DNA of 64,000 nucleotides, taken from assembly GCF_003362755.1 (NCBI RefSeq), contig NZ_QKRA01000012.1, forward strand, positions 1 to 64,000, written 5' to 3'. Position 1 is the first letter of the stretch. The number at the start of each line of letters is the position of its first letter. Positions 55,401 through 64,000 of the stretch are shown here, one piece after another. The translations under genes and the position numbers were made by a program. Below the pieces are notes generated by a model. It had not been told where the DNA came from, ran no database searches, and was given only the letters and a program-made list of their open reading frames with translations. The DNA is from Marinomonas piezotolerans. GTDB lineage: Bacteria; Pseudomonadota; Gammaproteobacteria; Pseudomonadales; Marinomonadaceae.

Positions 55401-56573
55401 TTGGAACAAAGACTCAGCAGATTCTTTAGTTGGCGGCTCACCAGGACGCATCATGCGGTAGATTTCTACCAACGCTTCCAACTGATTGTTAGTTGGATCA
55501 ATACGCAGCGTATCGGAGATGAATGGGCCGCTATCGAGGTCATTGGTGTACAACACATCGATATCTTTAATGCCTGCTGCAACCAGCGCCTCCAACAGGT
55601 CTACCGACATTTCGGTGTTTGCTTCAGCAATCAGCTCACCCGTGCTCGGGTGCACTAAATTTTTAGCAGTCACCTTACCCAACAGGTACTCAAGAGGTAC
55701 AGAGAGACGCTCTAGACCTACTTTTTCCATCTGACGGATATGTTTCGCAGTGATACGACGACCTTCTTCGACGATCTGATTGCCATCTTGGTCTGCGATA
55801 TTAAATAACGCAGTTTCACCACGTAGACGATTAGCAATTAGCTCCATCTCAACACCATCGCGACTCAAGTAGAAACGAGTAGTGTCAAAGAAAGTATCTA
55901 GAATTTCTTCAGTACCGAAACCCAGTGCGCGTAACAAAATAGTTACAGGCAGCTTACGACGACGGTCGATACGAACGAAAACGCAGTCTTTTGGATCAAA
56001 CTCGAAGTCCAACCAGGAACCACGGTATGGGATTACGCGAGCAGAGTGTAGTAGTTTACCAGATGAGTGTGTTTTACCACGATCATGATCGAAAAATACA
56101 CCTGGTGAACGGTGTAACTGAGACACGATTACACGCTCAGTACCGTTAATTACAAACGTACCGTTTTCTGTCATGAGCGGAATCTCGCCCATGTATACTT
56201 CTTGCTCACGAATGTCTTTGATCGCCTTGTTCGCAGACTCTTTATCATAAATGATAAGTCGCACACGAACACGTAAAGGAGCGGCATACGTAACACCACG
56301 TAGCTGACACTCTTTTACGTCAAATACAGGCTTGCCTAATCGGTAATCGACGTATTCTAGCGCCGCATTGCCGGAAAAGCTGACCATTGGAAAGACAGAT
56401 TTAAAGGCCCCATGCAGACCTAGTTCCCCACGCTCCGCAGGATTTTTACCTTCCTGCAAGAAGTTACGGTAGGATTCAAGCTGAATTGCCAGCAAGTATG
56501 GCACATCCAAAACGGGCGGCAGTTTACCGAAATCCTTACGGATACGTTTTTTCTCAGTGTATGAGTAAGCCAT
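52473..56573 (-). CDS. rpoB: RNA polymerase subunit beta
   Basis: 1366 aa from the ATG at 56573 (GGGG seven bases upstream; [17 protein letters not shown] matches E. coli). Two earlier in-frame ATGs and a preceding codon are disfavoured by spacing. The rifampicin pocket ([30 protein letters not shown]) has the sensitive-type residues. Complete to ...[14 protein letters not shown]. Confidence 0.98.
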   Translation of the reverse strand: MAYSYTEKKRIRKDFGKLPPVLDVPYLLAIQLESYRNFLQEGKNPAERGELGLHGAFKSVFPMVSFSGNAALEYVDYRLGKPVFDVKECQLRGVTYAAPLRVRVRLIIYDKESANKAIKDIREQEVYMGEIPLMTENGTFVINGTERVIVSQLHRSPGVFFDHDRGKTHSSGKLLHSARVIPYRGSWLDFEFDPKDCVFVRIDRRRKLPVTILLRALGFGTEEILDTFFDTTRFYLSRDGVEMELIANRLRGETALFNIADQDGNQIVEEGRRITAKHIRQMEKVGLERLSVPLEYLLGKVTAKNLVHPSTGELIAEANTEMSVDLLEALVAAGIKDIDVLYTNDLDSGPFISDTLRIDPTNNQLEALVEIYRMMRPGEPPTKESAESLFQGLFFSEDRYDLSNVGRMKFNRRLGRDEDEGAGILDNDDIIAVLKTLLDIRNGNGMVDDIDHLGNRRIRSVGEMAENQFRVGLVRVERAVKERLSMAEADGLMPQDLLNAKPVAAAIKEFFGSSQLSQFMDQNNPLSEVTHKRRVSALGPGGLTRERAGFEVRDVHATHYGRVCPIETPEGPNIGLINSLSTYARTNSYGFLETPYRKVIDGKMTDETVYVSAIDEAKYVIAQASANVDEEGRLVDDLVQVRHMHETTLIPKEKVNLMDVSPRQVVSVAASLIPFLEHDDANRALMGSNMQRQAVPTLIAEKPVVGTGMEKNVAKDSGVCIVARRGGEIESVDASRIVVRVNSEETEAGEAGVDIYNLTKYVRSNQNTCINQRTLVLKGDKVARGDIMADGPSVDMGDLALGQNMRIAFMPWNGFNFEDSILVSERVVEEDRFTSIHIQELTCVARDTKLGPEEITADIPNVGEGALSKLDSSGVVYIGAEVEPGDILVGKVTPKGETQLTPEEKLLRAIFGEKASDVKDTSQRVKTGTRGTVIDVQVFTRDGIEKDERAKSIEKSQLDQVRKDLNEEFRIVEKATFERLAEALVGQQAEGGPGLARNAIITEEYLAGLDHPEWFKIRVANEEASEQLEKAQAALIERRKDLDAKFEDKKRKLQTGDDLAPGVLKIVKVYVAIKRRIQPGDKMAGRHGNKGVISKIMPVEDMPYDENGDPVDIVLNPLGVPSRMNVGQVLETHLGAAAKGLGRKINEMIQVEREKAETVKELREFLGEVYNGYEGDLRPARTEDLDSFSDDEILVLASNLKQGVPMASGAFDGAKEAEIKRMLRLAGINESGQIKLFNGRTGEAFERPVTVGYMYMLKLNHLVDDKMHARSTGSYSLVTQQPLGGKAQFGGQRFGEMEVWALEAYGAAYTLQEMLTVKSDDVNGRTKMYKNIVDGDHRMEPGMPESFNVLVKEIRSLGIDIELENE

Positions 56574-56607
56574 CAGCATTCCCCAGCTTGTGCACATTGA
56601 CGCAAAA

Positions 56608-56651
56608 GGCCTTCTTATCAGGCCTTACCGAAATGAGAGAAAAGTCTCTCA
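56608..56651 (-). repeat. Two hairpins in the rpoB leader
   Basis: TGAGAGA-AAAG-TCTCTCA-type dyad (56634-56651) and an AAGGCC/AGGCCTT dyad (56608-56628) lie between the attenuator and rpoB. In E. coli this region is an RNase III processing site; that role is inferred here. Confidence 0.55.
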
Positions 56652-56688
56652 CATAAAATCTTAAAGTTTTATCTAGGTTTTACAAACC

Positions 56689-56718
56689 CAAAAAGGCCGG
56701 TGGCAAAAACCACCAGCC
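56689..56718 (-). terminator. rplL-rpoB attenuator
   Basis: GGCTGGTGG-TTTTTG-CCACCGGCC followed by TTTTT on the minus strand, 40 bases after rplL. Partial termination here sets the high ratio of L7/L12 to polymerase in related bacteria. Confidence 0.85.
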
Positions 56719-56757
56719 GTTCCGACTAAATGTCGAATTTTCGCAAAGCAAGTATCA

Positions 56758-57132
56758 TTACTTAACTTCGACAGAAGCACCTGCTTCTTCAAGAGCTTTC
56801 TTAAGCTCTTCTGCTTCATCTTTAGTAACGCCTTCTTTAACAGTCGCTGGAGCGCCGTCAACCATGCCTTTCGCTTCTTTCAAGCCAAGACCAGTTGCTG
56901 CACGAACTGCTTTGATTACGTTTACTTTCTTATCGCCAGCGGCAGTAAGAACAACGTCAAATTCAGTTTGCTCAGCGGCAGCTGCACCAGCATCGCCAGC
57001 AGCTGGACCAGCTGCCGCAGCAACTGCTGCAGTTACACCGAATTTTTCTTCCATTGCTTCGATCAGTTCAACAACGTCCATTACAGACATTTCTGCTACT
57101 GCATTGATGATATCTTCTTTAGTTAGAGCCAT
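56758..57132 (-). CDS. rplL: 50S ribosomal protein L7/L12
   Basis: 124-aa stalk protein, multiple copies per ribosome. N-terminal dimerisation helices ([30 protein letters not shown]), an Ala/Gly-rich hinge ([16 protein letters not shown]) and the factor-binding C-terminal domain ([28 protein letters not shown]). Confidence 0.98.
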   Translation of the reverse strand: MALTKEDIINAVAEMSVMDVVELIEAMEEKFGVTAAVAAAAGPAAGDAGAAAAEQTEFDVVLTAAGDKKVNVIKAVRAATGLGLKEAKGMVDGAPATVKEGVTKDEAEELKKALEEAGASVEVK

Positions 57133-57211
57133 GACTCAGATTTCCTAACATTTTGTAGTTGCCATAAGCGGCAACAAAAACCAATTGAATTCAAGTAAGC
57201 GCGTTTTAAAG

Positions 57212-57712
57212 TTACGCTGCTTCTTGTTCTTTCTGATCGCGAATCGCCGCAAGAGTACGAGCAAGTTTGCTTGTTGCACCTTGAATAACGCTCATTAGTT
57301 TCGCGATTGCTTCGTCGTATGTTGGCAAAGTTGCCAAACGATCAATGTCGCCAGCTGGGATCAACTCTCCGTTGAACGCCAATGCTTTAACTTCAAATTT
57401 GTCGTTCTCTTTTGCAAAAGTCTTCAACAAACGAGCAGCCGCACCTGGATGTTCGTTTGAGAATGCAATAAGAGTTGGACCTACGAAGCTTTCTTGTAAG
57501 CATTCGAAGTCTGTACCTTCAACTGCGCGGCGAGCCAATGTGTTACGTACTACACGTACGTACACACCTGCTTCACGTGCTTGCTTGCGAAGAGCAGTCA
57601 TGTCAGTCACGGTTACACCGCGAGAGTCAGCTACTACAGCAGACAAGGCGCCTTGAGCGACTTCGCTAACTTCGGCGACAATGGCTTTTTTGTCTTCTAG
57701 ACCTAATGCCAC
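57212..57712 (-). CDS. rplJ: 50S ribosomal protein L10
   Basis: 166-aa stalk base that binds L7/L12 dimers through its C-terminal helix. [33 protein letters not shown] is typical. The start is GTG with AGGAG seven bases before. L10 (with L12) is the expected repressor acting at the leader upstream. Confidence 0.97.
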   Translation of the reverse strand: MALGLEDKKAIVAEVSEVAQGALSAVVADSRGVTVTDMTALRKQAREAGVYVRVVRNTLARRAVEGTDFECLQESFVGPTLIAFSNEHPGAAARLLKTFAKENDKFEVKALAFNGELIPAGDIDRLATLPTYDEAIAKLMSVIQGATSKLARTLAAIRDQKEQEAA

Positions 57713-57733
57713 TGGTTTTCTCCTGGATTAGCA

Positions 57734-57802
57734 GGGGTTAAAAATAGAACCCCAAATTTTACCAACTCTCCGATAAATCGGAGTACTTGCTGGTGAGTTG
57801 GA
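57734..57802 (-). repeat. Two hairpins before rplJ
   Basis: GGGGTT-N8-AACCCC (57734-57753) directly upstream of the rplJ Shine-Dalgarno, and a larger CCAACTC...GAGTTGG structure with inner CTCCGA/TCGGAG (57762-57801). They fit the lower part of an L10 autoregulatory leader. Confidence 0.6.
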
Positions 57803-57819
57803 TCCAGTAATATCTGAAT

Positions 57820-57900
57820 CGGGCCACACCATCTGCGCAGGACAAACGCTTCACAACGTTATAATTAAATCATCGACTCCTGCGGTCTTTGACGGCCTAT
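57820..57900 (-). promoter_or_regulatory. L10 leader (autoregulatory RNA)
   Basis: In the 220-base rplA-rplJ gap, ACCGCAGGAG...TCCTGCGCAGATGGTG on the minus strand resembles the conserved core of the proteobacterial L10 leader (CCGCAGG...CCTGCGTAGACGGTG), the kink-turn structure that L10-L12 binds to repress translation. Matched from memory. Confidence 0.7.
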
Positions 57901-57932
57901 ACAGCGAACTGCACAGACCCCAAAGCTCTGAC

Positions 57933-58628
57933 TTAGAAGCTTAACGCACCTAAATCAATTTGTAGACCAGGTCCCATTGTAGAGGACAGGGTCACTTTTT
58001 TCATGTAGACACCTTTTGAAGACGCAGGCTTAGCACGACGTAAGTCAGCTAGAAGCGCTTCAATGTTGCCTTTAACAGCATCTGCTGTGAAGTCGATAGA
58101 GCCGACGCCAGCGTGAATGATACCATTTTTGTCAGTACGGTAACGAGCTTGACCTGCTTTTGCGTTTTTAACCGCTGTCGCAACATCAGGAGTCACAGTA
58201 CCAACTTTTGGGTTTGGCATCAGACCGCGAGGACCAAGTACCTGACCTAATTGACCAACGATACGCATCGCATCCGGAGAAGCAATGACTACGTCGAAGT
58301 CTAGGTTGCCCGCTTTAACTTGCTCAGCTAGGTCTTCAAAACCTACAACGTCTGCGCCAGCTTCTTTCGCTGCATCAGCGTTTGCACCTTGCGCGAACAC
58401 TGCAACACGAACGTCTTTACCTGTACCGTTAGGAAGTACCGTAGAACCACGAACAACTTGGTCAGATTTACGTGGATCAACGCCTAGGTTAACAGATACG
58501 TCTACAGACTCTTTGAACTTAACAGTAGAAAGTTCAGATAGAAGAGCAACAGCCTCTTCTACAGAGTACAACTTCGTTGCATCTACTTTTTCAGCGATCA
58601 AGCGAGCGCGTTTAGTTAGCTTAGCCAT
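57933..58628 (-). CDS. rplA: 50S ribosomal protein L1
   Basis: 231-aa L1-stalk protein, in E. coli also repressor of rpl[29 protein letters not shown] and [19 protein letters not shown] are diagnostic. Its start overlaps the rplK stop by one base (TAATG). Confidence 0.98.
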   Translation of the reverse strand: MAKLTKRARLIAEKVDATKLYSVEEAVALLSELSTVKFKESVDVSVNLGVDPRKSDQVVRGSTVLPNGTGKDVRVAVFAQGANADAAKEAGADVVGFEDLAEQVKAGNLDFDVVIASPDAMRIVGQLGQVLGPRGLMPNPKVGTVTPDVATAVKNAKAGQARYRTDKNGIIHAGVGSIDFTADAVKGNIEALLADLRRAKPASSKGVYMKKVTLSSTMGPGLQIDLGALSF

Positions 58629-59062
58629 TAGTTCACACCCTCAACATCTAGACCCATTGCACGCGCACTACCTGCGATAGTACGTACGGCAGCATCCATA
58701 TCCGCTGCAGTCAAGTCAGCCTGCTTAGCGTTAACAATCTCTTCTAGTTGCTCACGTGTAACCGTGCCAACTTTTTGAGTGTTTGGACGAGGAGAACCAC
58801 TCTTAATACCAGCAGCTTTCTTAAGAAGAACTGAAGCAGGAGTAGATTTTGTTTCGAATGTAAAGCTACGATCACTGTACACAGTGATAATAACTGGCGT
58901 TGGAAGACCTGGTTCTACACCTTGCGTTTTGGCGTTGAACGCTTTACAGAATTCCATAATGTTCACACCGTGTTGACCAAGTGCTGGACCAACTGGTGGA
59001 CTTGGGTTCGCTTGACCCGCTTTAACTTGTAGCTTGATGTAAGCTTGGACTTTTTTAGCCAT
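58628..59062 (-). CDS. rplK: 50S ribosomal protein L11
   Basis: 144-aa protein of the GTPase-associated centre, needed for RelA activation. [35 protein letters not shown] is conserved, as is the C-terminal [14 protein letters not shown]. Confidence 0.98.
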   Translation of the reverse strand: MAKKVQAYIKLQVKAGQANPSPPVGPALGQHGVNIMEFCKAFNAKTQGVEPGLPTPVIITVYSDRSFTFETKSTPASVLLKKAAGIKSGSPRPNTQKVGTVTREQLEEIVNAKQADLTAADMDAAVRTIAGSARAMGLDVEGVN

Positions 59063-59110
59063 TTTTTACTCCAGATGGGTCATCGCCCGAAGGCTACCCG
59101 TTTAATGCAA

Positions 59111-59644
59111 TCAGGTCTTTTCAACCTGACTAAATTCCAAATCAACAGGAGTGGAGCGCCCAAAAATAAGCACTGCCACTTTGATTCGGCTTTTATCGTA
59201 ATCAACCTCTTCTACAGCACCATTGAAATCGGCAAATGGACCTTCGTTAACACGAACCACTTCACCCACCTCAAACAGTGTTTTAGGACGAGGTTTATCC
59301 ACACCCTCATTGACTCGCTGCAGAATCGCATCCGCCTCTCGATCAGTGATTGGTGATGGCTTGTCCGCCGTACCGCCGATAAAGCCGAGTACACGCGTTG
59401 TCCCTTTGACAAGATGCCAAGAGTCATCGTTCATATCCATCTGTACAAGTACATAACCTGGATAGAACTTACGCTCACTTTTGCGCTTCTTGCCGTCACG
59501 AATCTCAACCACTTCCTCTGTCGGAACTAGGATATCGCCAAATAAATCTTCCATACCCATAATGCCGACACGCTCTTTGAGCGAGCGCATTACGTGTTTT
59601 TCATAACCTGAGTACGCTTGTACCACATACCATCGTTTCGCCAC
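59111..59644 (-). CDS. nusG: Transcription termination/antitermination protein NusG
   Basis: 177-aa factor coupling polymerase to Rho and ribosomes. N-terminal NGN domain ([24 protein letters not shown]) and C-terminal KOW domain ([25 protein letters not shown]). The GTG at 59644 has AGGAG six bases before it and is preferred to the TTG two codons upstream. Confidence 0.97.
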   Translation of the reverse strand: MAKRWYVVQAYSGYEKHVMRSLKERVGIMGMEDLFGDILVPTEEVVEIRDGKKRKSERKFYPGYVLVQMDMNDDSWHLVKGTTRVLGFIGGTADKPSPITDREADAILQRVNEGVDKPRPKTLFEVGEVVRVNEGPFADFNGAVEEVDYDKSRIKVAVLIFGRSTPVDLEFSQVEKT

Positions 59645-59653
59645 GAGCAACTC

Positions 59654-60022
59654 CTAACCTATTACTGCAGAAACGATCCAGCCAAGGAGCGAATCAACTC
59701 CCCACAGTACGAGAGACATAAAAATAACAACAGCCAAAACAATCAAGGTTGTTTGAACCGTCTCCTGTCTCGTTGGCCATACAACACGACGTATTTCCGT
59801 CTTCGCTTCTCTTGCCAATTTCGCAAAAGAACGCCCTTTAGTTGTATTCAGCGCAACAAAACCAGCAATACCCGCTAAAACCACAACAGCAATCAAGCGA
59901 TACAGCAATGACTCAGCAGAATAAAAGTTGTTCCCAACTACCGCCACAGCAACAAGAAGGACAACAACAGCCCACTTAAAAACGTCTCCGCGAGACTCTT
60001 GAGTTTCAGCATTCGAACTCAT
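59654..60022 (-). CDS. secE: Protein translocase subunit SecE
   Basis: 122-aa, three-helix proteobacterial SecE. The essential C-terminal amphipathic and third helices are present (FAKLAREAKTEIRRVVWPTRQETVQTTLIVLAVV). Nine bases before nusG, after tRNA-Trp. Confidence 0.97.
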   Translation of the reverse strand: MSSNAETQESRGDVFKWAVVVLLVAVAVVGNNFYSAESLLYRLIAVVVLAGIAGFVALNTTKGRSFAKLAREAKTEIRRVVWPTRQETVQTTLIVLAVVIFMSLVLWGVDSLLGWIVSAVIG

Positions 60023-60062
60023 ACTTCAGGTGATCCCTAGCTAAGAAATTGGATACGAAAGA

Positions 60063-60138
60063 TGGCAGGCCAAGAGGGACTCGAACCCCCAACAGCCGGT
60101 TTTGGAAACCGGTGCTCTACCAATTGAACTATTGGCCT
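60063..60138 (-). tRNA. tRNA-Trp (CCA)
   Basis: 76 bases with encoded CCA; acceptor AGGCCAA/TTGGCCT, anticodon loop TTCCAAA with anticodon CCA, T-loop GTTCGAGTC. Lies upstream of secE as in E. coli. Confidence 0.97.
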
Positions 60139-60157
60139 ACATTCGTATGGGCGGAGG

Positions 60158-60186
60158 ATGATACCGACTCGCGAGAATTTTAGCAA
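60158..60186 (-). promoter_or_regulatory. Promoter for tRNA-Trp-secE-nusG-rplKA
   Basis: TTGCTA (60181-60186), 17 bases, TATCAT (60158-60163), then the GC-rich CCTCCGCCC, typical of stringently controlled stable-RNA promoters. Confidence 0.65.
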
Positions 60187-60211
60187 GAGGTATTTGCCCA
60201 AAAATCAGACA

Positions 60212-60237
60212 ATAAAAAAGGCGGATGACCCACCTGT
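60212..60237 (-). terminator. Terminator after tRNA-Thr
   Basis: AGGTGG-GTCAT-CCGCCT followed by TTTTTT on the minus strand (one G-U pair). It ends the tRNA-Tyr-Gly-Thr transcript before tRNA-Trp. Confidence 0.8.
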
Positions 60238-60255
60238 TTTCGCATTTAGGAATGC

Positions 60256-60331
60256 TGGAGCTCATGAGCAGATTTGAACTGCCGACCTCACCCTTACCAA
60301 GGGTGTGCTCTACCAACTGAGCTACATGAGC
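60256..60331 (-). tRNA. tRNA-Thr (GGT)
   Basis: 76 bases with encoded CCA; acceptor GCTCATG/CATGAGC, anticodon GGT, D-loop AGCTCAGTTGGTAGAGC. Confidence 0.97.
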
Positions 60332-60341
60332 TTATCAGAGT

Positions 60342-60416
60342 TGGAGCGGGTAGCGGGAATCGAACCCGCCTCTTCAGCTTGGAAGGCTGAGGTAATAGCC
60401 ACTATACCATACCCGC
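60342..60416 (-). tRNA. tRNA-Gly (TCC)
   Basis: 75 bases with encoded CCA; acceptor GCGGGTA/TACCCGC, anticodon loop CTTCCAA with TCC. Confidence 0.97.
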
Positions 60417-60420
60417 TTAT

Positions 60421-60504
<84 letters not shown>

Positions 60505-60546
60505 ACAAGCCAAGCATTGCTCGCAACACCCCAAAAGGTGGAAGCC

Positions 60547-60574
60547 ATTATATGAATCGAAATTTCAAATGCAA
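60547..60574 (-). promoter_or_regulatory. Promoter of the tRNA-Tyr-Gly-Thr operon
   Basis: TTGCAT (60569-60574), 16 bases, perfect TATAAT (60547-60552), about 40 bases before tRNA-Tyr. The -35 lies at the very end of the upstream SPOR-like gene region. Confidence 0.75.
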
Positions 60575-60577
60575 GCG

Positions 60578-61327
60578 CTAGCAAGGATTTTTTTCTATTT
60601 TTATTAATAGCTTGGAAAAGTCGAGTCGATCCATCAGATTCTGCCAAGGTATTTCTCTTATAGGCTGGTCAAGCATGAGCTCATATAGGTTCACTGTACG
60701 TTCATGCTCATAGATTTTTACAGGCATCCCACTACGCTCAGAAATAGCCGTTTGCGCTTGCTTCGCACGCACAAGTGACGAGTACAGTCCCAACGATATA
60801 CGATTCTTCATCTCCCCTCGGGCGATAATATAGCTGTCTATCTTTTTGACCTTCAGACGTAAAACAATATCCTCTGCCGCTTTTTGTGTTTCAGGTGCCG
60901 CAATATATAGCCAGTACTTCTCTCGTTTCCCAGTAGTGTCATTTTGAGAAAACGCCAAGCCAGCTTGGTTCAAAACTGTTTCAACTTGGCGACGATCTGC
61001 ATCTCGCTCTAAAACCACAATAGGGCACAATAATGCCCCCTCTTGATTTGCATTATCATTGACCACATTGGATTCGCTCTGTTGAGAGCGCTCGACCTGT
61101 TCCAATGCAGACTCCAAACGACTCGCCACAGCATCGGCCTCTGAACCTAGCGGGTCAGAGTTTGGCAAGGCCTCTATCGGCCGCACTTCATTTGACAAAT
61201 ATACCCGCTCACTTACTGGCGGTGCATAAACTGGCTCGGTCTGAGTCAACGTTTCCGACGCGGCGAAACCTTGCCAACCAAAAAACGCAGCGTTAACCAG
61301 TACTAGCAGTAAAAACACCCACTTCAT
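60578..61327 (-). CDS. SPOR-like membrane-anchored protein
   Basis: 249 aa. The N-terminus MKWVFLLLVLVNAAFFGWQG is an uncleaved-looking signal anchor, followed by a low-complexity, acidic periplasmic region (about 25-95). The C-terminal part (YWLYIAAPETQKAAEDIVLRLKVKKIDSYIIARGEMKNRISLGLYSS) resembles a SPOR repeat, a domain that binds denuded peptidoglycan. The match is by pattern only. A SPOR protein between coaX and the tRNAs is a recurrent context in Pseudomonas-like genomes. Four bases after coaX. Confidence 0.65.
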   Translation of the reverse strand: MKWVFLLLVLVNAAFFGWQGFAASETLTQTEPVYAPPVSERVYLSNEVRPIEALPNSDPLGSEADAVASRLESALEQVERSQQSESNVVNDNANQEGALLCPIVVLERDADRRQVETVLNQAGLAFSQNDTTGKREKYWLYIAAPETQKAAEDIVLRLKVKKIDSYIIARGEMKNRISLGLYSSLVRAKQAQTAISERSGMPVKIYEHERTVNLYELMLDQPIREIPWQNLMDRLDFSKLLIKIEKNPC

Positions 61328-61331
61328 GTCA

Positions 61332-62066
61332 TCACCTACCTGTCCTCAACCGCTGCGCTAGAATGCTCTTTGCTCCAACAGCGACTAAATGTTCATTTAT
61401 ATTACAATCAATTCCTAAGCGCTGCATAAGGACCTCTCCTAATCCGCCCGTTGCTACCCAGTTTGCTTCGCTATGGCGCTGATAGAGCCGATGCACAAAC
61501 CCCAATGCCATTTCGAAGCAACCTTGATTAACTGCACTCGCAGTGCTGTTGGGGATACCTTCACCAACTCTGACTTCTGCGTCAGAAAAACGAATCCTCG
61601 CCGTGTTAGATGTAAGACTTTCAGTCATTAACTCTAAGCCTGGAGCAATATATCCACCTAGATGCTTTCCTGTTGCATCGACAAAATCAACTTTGATCGC
61701 TGTCCCTGCATCAACAATGACGGTCAACCCTCCATACAACTGATACGCTGCCACAACGGCAAGCCAGCGATCCACGCCCAACCGATGAGGCTCTCGGTAC
61801 GCATTATAAACCCCGCAAGCTTCGGCAGTAGAGCGTATTACGAACACCTCAACCTTTGGAAACACCTGGTTCAATGCCTTCTCCAACGCTATGTCGTGTT
61901 CTTCGCTTCTGACACTGGCTAAAGCGATCACATCAGGCATGCAGGTAGCTGGCTTTTGCTCAATAGAACCAATCCACTTTGACACAACCTCATCACCCAT
62001 GAACCAAGTCCACTTTACACAGGTATTTCCAGCGTCAGCGATAAGTACACTATTGCTTACGGACAC
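61332..62066 (-). CDS. coaX: Type III pantothenate kinase
   Basis: First step of coenzyme A synthesis. 244 aa of the ASKHA fold: phosphate-1 motif LIADAGNTCVKW, GVDRWLAVVAAY, and DAGTAIKVDF, with GGYIAPG. The CoaX form replaces CoaA in Pseudomonas-type bacteria. The start is GTG, overlapping the end of birA by 17 bases. Confidence 0.93.
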   Translation of the reverse strand: MSVSNSVLIADAGNTCVKWTWFMGDEVVSKWIGSIEQKPATCMPDVIALASVRSEEHDIALEKALNQVFPKVEVFVIRSTAEACGVYNAYREPHRLGVDRWLAVVAAYQLYGGLTVIVDAGTAIKVDFVDATGKHLGGYIAPGLELMTESLTSNTARIRFSDAEVRVGEGIPNSTASAVNQGCFEMALGFVHRLYQRHSEANWVATGGLGEVLMQRLGIDCNINEHLVAVGAKSILAQRLRTGR

Positions 62067-63003
62067 TTATTTCGCCTCCGTGCAACAGCTCGATACCATC
62101 CTCTGTTTCCAACCTCAACGCTCCATTTTCATCAATACCTTTAGCGATACCTTCTTGTACACGAACACCACTGAAGACCTTAACAGGTTGATTAAACAGA
62201 ATGTCATAGGCTTGCCATTGTGGATAAAAGTGAGCCATCCCTTCACCTTTCGCAAATACTTCACATAAATCCTCAAGCCCTTTGGTGATCTCTGCGACCA
62301 AGCAATTTCTGTCAGGCACATTAGGAAGACGCGATGCTAAATCAGTCCAAGGTTGGTCAACTTTTGCTTTTTGCTCTGCTGTAGACTGAACATTGAGTCC
62401 AATACCAATCACAACGTGACAGACATCTTGGTCGGCAACCATTTCCAACAAAATGCCGCAGATTTTTTCACCATCTATATGAATGTCATTCGGCCACTTT
62501 AAGCCTGGGTTGGGGATACCAGCATTACGTAACACTTTCGCAACAACAACCCCAACAGCTAAACTCAAACCTTCCACAACGCTGGGACCCTGATCAAATC
62601 TCCACGCAAAAGACATCGTAATATTTTTCGCTATACCGCTTTCCCAAGTACGCCCTCGGCGGCCTTTACCTTGGGTTTGATGCTCTGTCACCGCGAGTGC
62701 AGGTAAGGCTGCTCCGATACTAATGTGACGTTTCAGCACCTCATTAGTAGACGGTGTCTCAAAAGGAATCTCTATACCTATATTATCCGGCACACCCGCT
62801 GCTCGGAGCTTTGCTTCGTCTAACAGTGTAAGGGGGTCAGGAATCCTATAACCTCGCCCTTTCACAGAGTGCACTCTCACACCTACCGCTTCCAGTTTCT
62901 TTAATCGCTTCCAAACCGCTGCGCGGGTTACTCCCAACAACTCACCTAGCTCTTCACCAGAATGAAACTTGCTGTCACTTAATAATGCTAGAATTTCACG
63001 CAT
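62050..63003 (-). CDS. birA: Biotin-protein ligase / biotin operon repressor
   Basis: 317 aa from the ATG at 63003 (GGAG five bases upstream; an ATG five codons earlier lacks one). N-terminal winged helix (REILALLSDSKFHSGEELGELLGVTRAAVWKRLKKL) for DNA binding, then the ligase domain with TQGKGRRGRTWES, the biotinyl-AMP loop, and GLKWPNDIHIDGEKICGILLE. So it probably both biotinylates the carboxylase carrier and represses biotin genes. birA-coaX is the Pseudomonas-type order. Confidence 0.95.
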   Translation of the reverse strand: MREILALLSDSKFHSGEELGELLGVTRAAVWKRLKKLEAVGVRVHSVKGRGYRIPDPLTLLDEAKLRAAGVPDNIGIEIPFETPSTNEVLKRHISIGAALPALAVTEHQTQGKGRRGRTWESGIAKNITMSFAWRFDQGPSVVEGLSLAVGVVVAKVLRNAGIPNPGLKWPNDIHIDGEKICGILLEMVADQDVCHVVIGIGLNVQSTAEQKAKVDQPWTDLASRLPNVPDRNCLVAEITKGLEDLCEVFAKGEGMAHFYPQWQAYDILFNQPVKVFSGVRVQEGIAKGIDENGALRLETEDGIELLHGGEISVRKQ

Positions 63004-63032
63004 GTAGACTCCAGTCATTGCGTTTTCTTATA

Positions 63033-64000
63033 TTACGGCGCTTGCACGCTATGCATAAATATCGACACTTGATCCATTAGATCGTCAAAGTAAGGATTCC
63101 AAGACAAACGACCCGCATAGGCACTTTTACTCGTTAGCAATTCTCCTTGCTCTCCATACCAATTATTTTCAGCACGTCGACATTCATTATAGATATCAGG
63201 CTCTCCTTGATACCAGCCACACACTCGATAACTCCCCATACGGCCATAATAAGGGTTATCCGGCGCTCCATGAATCGCCATATGTGAAAGGCCGAATATT
63301 TTTTGTTCTGGCAAGTCAGTGTTTACAACTTTCATTGATTCCGTTTGAGTGTTTGCACGAGAGGTTGAATAGAGCACCATTTGGCTTCCCAAAGTAGATT
63401 TCATCGCTTGATCAAATACCTGCATCGTTACGCTTGAGTCTACCGTCGCATCTTCTTCTGACAAGGCAACAAATACAGGTATCGTACGCTGCTGTTCTGT
63501 CACGGTATGCATCACCTCCTTGGTCAGTTTGTAGGCTTCAGCGATAGCAGGCACAGGAATAGATGCATATTTTCCATAATCGTCTGACGGGTAGTGGTCC
63601 AACCAATCAACAAAAGGAGCTAACCAAGGCGACAGCCAATCAATACTGCTGTTTATCTTAAATAACGGTGAAAACAACACTACCCCAGCAATATCATCAG
63701 GGTGTTGCCACGCATACTCCGTCACTAAAGCCCCTCCCGTAGAAAACCCTCCCAAATAGAGCGAATCTACTTCTTGTGAAAAAGACTGAACTGCCTGTGC
63801 GACGGCTGCCCTCCAACTTTCTCGTGAAACATCTAATAGATCTTCGGCTTTTGTGCCATGTCCTGGCAACAACATTACACGAGTCGCAATACATCGCTCA
63901 GCAAGAGCTTGAGCGGGGTCTCGCAGCGAAAAGGGAGAGTCTGAAAGACCGTGAAACAAAAGCAGCCCTATGGATTCAGATTCATTACAGTCATCACTCG
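63033..64000 (-). CDS. Alpha/beta hydrolase (esterase-like), 5' end outside window
   Basis: At least 322 codons; the frame stays open to the window end (reading SDDCNESESIGLLLFHGLSDSPFSLRD), so the start is missing. Features: oxyanion HGLSDSPFS, nucleophile elbow GGFSTGG, probable acid in SEEDATVDSS, probable base in LSHMAIHGAPDN. Carboxylesterase/lysophospholipase-like; extra cysteine-containing C-terminal segment (YRVCGWYQGEPDIYNECRRAENNWYGEQG). If a signal peptide exists it lies outside. Substrate unknown; 30 bases before birA. Confidence 0.75.
   Translation of the reverse strand, partial: SDDCNESESIGLLLFHGLSDSPFSLRDPAQALAERCIATRVMLLPGHGTKAEDLLDVSRESWRAAVAQAVQSFSQEVDSLYLGGFSTGGALVTEYAWQHPDDIAGVVLFSPLFKINSSIDWLSPWLAPFVDWLDHYPSDDYGKYASIPVPAIAEAYKLTKEVMHTVTEQQRTIPVFVALSEEDATVDSSVTMQVFDQAMKSTLGSQMVLYSTSRANTQTESMKVVNTDLPEQKIFGLSHMAIHGAPDNPYYGRMGSYRVCGWYQGEPDIYNECRRAENNWYGEQGELLTSKSAYAGRLSWNPYFDDLMDQVSIFMHSVQAP

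Overview
The window is a chromosomal backbone segment of a gammaproteobacterium. Gene order (rpsT/murJ-ribF-ileS-lspA-fkpB-ispH; rplU-rpmA-obgE-proB-dgkA; ssb-MFS-uvrA; tRNA-secE-nusG-rplKAJL-rpoBC joined directly to rpsL-rpsG-fusA-tuf and the S10, spc and alpha operons) and the protein sequences fit the Oceanospirillales, with Marinomonas or a close relative as the best guess. That assignment is inference from recall of such genomes, not a search.

Layout. 1-230: promoter and leader of a ribosomal RNA operon on the minus strand, whose 16S gene lies just outside the window. 287-7609: minus-strand cluster murJ, ribF, ileS, lspA, fkpB, ispH (peptidoglycan lipid II export, flavin cofactors, isoleucyl-tRNA, lipoprotein maturation, isoprenoids). 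7711-8132: divergent rpsT with promoter and terminator. 8149-11575: rplU-rpmA-obgE-proB-dgkA on the minus strand. 11857-12846: ispB, converging on an alpha/beta hydrolase. 13939-15863: fabA-fabB with promoter and terminator (unsaturated fatty acid synthesis). 15880-20704: a PreP-type M16 protease followed by two acyltransferases. 20835-21419: an Smr-domain protein.

21420-24600 is the only clearly accessory part. It holds a frameshifted IS5-type transposase remnant, a small predicted outer-membrane barrel, a DUF2306-like membrane protein and a divergent LysR regulator, in visibly AT-rich DNA. Core genes resume with ssb, an MFS transporter and the LexA-controlled uvrA.

29782-60504 is one minus-strand block of transcription and translation genes: tRNA-Tyr/Gly/Thr, tRNA-Trp, secE, nusG, rplK, rplA, rplJ, rplL, rpoB, rpoC, rpsL, rpsG, fusA, tuf, then rpsJ through secY and rpmJ, then rpsM, rpsK, rpsD, rpoA, rplQ. 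Readable promoters, leaders and hairpins divide it: an L10 leader, an rplL-rpoB attenuator, promoters before rpsL, rpsJ and rpsM, a terminator after tuf, and an unexpected promoter plus long hairpin between rpsN and rpsH. The tufB copy found between tRNA-Thr and tRNA-Trp in E. coli is absent here and is replaced by a terminator and a promoter. Upstream lie a SPOR-like protein, coaX, birA and a hydrolase cut by the window end.

Most of the window is ordinary core genome. I see no convincing new defence or mobile system. The items most worth a second look are the LysR/membrane/barrel module, the rpsN-rpsH hairpin, the reorganised tRNA-Thr/tRNA-Trp junction and the palindrome around the rpsL -10 box.
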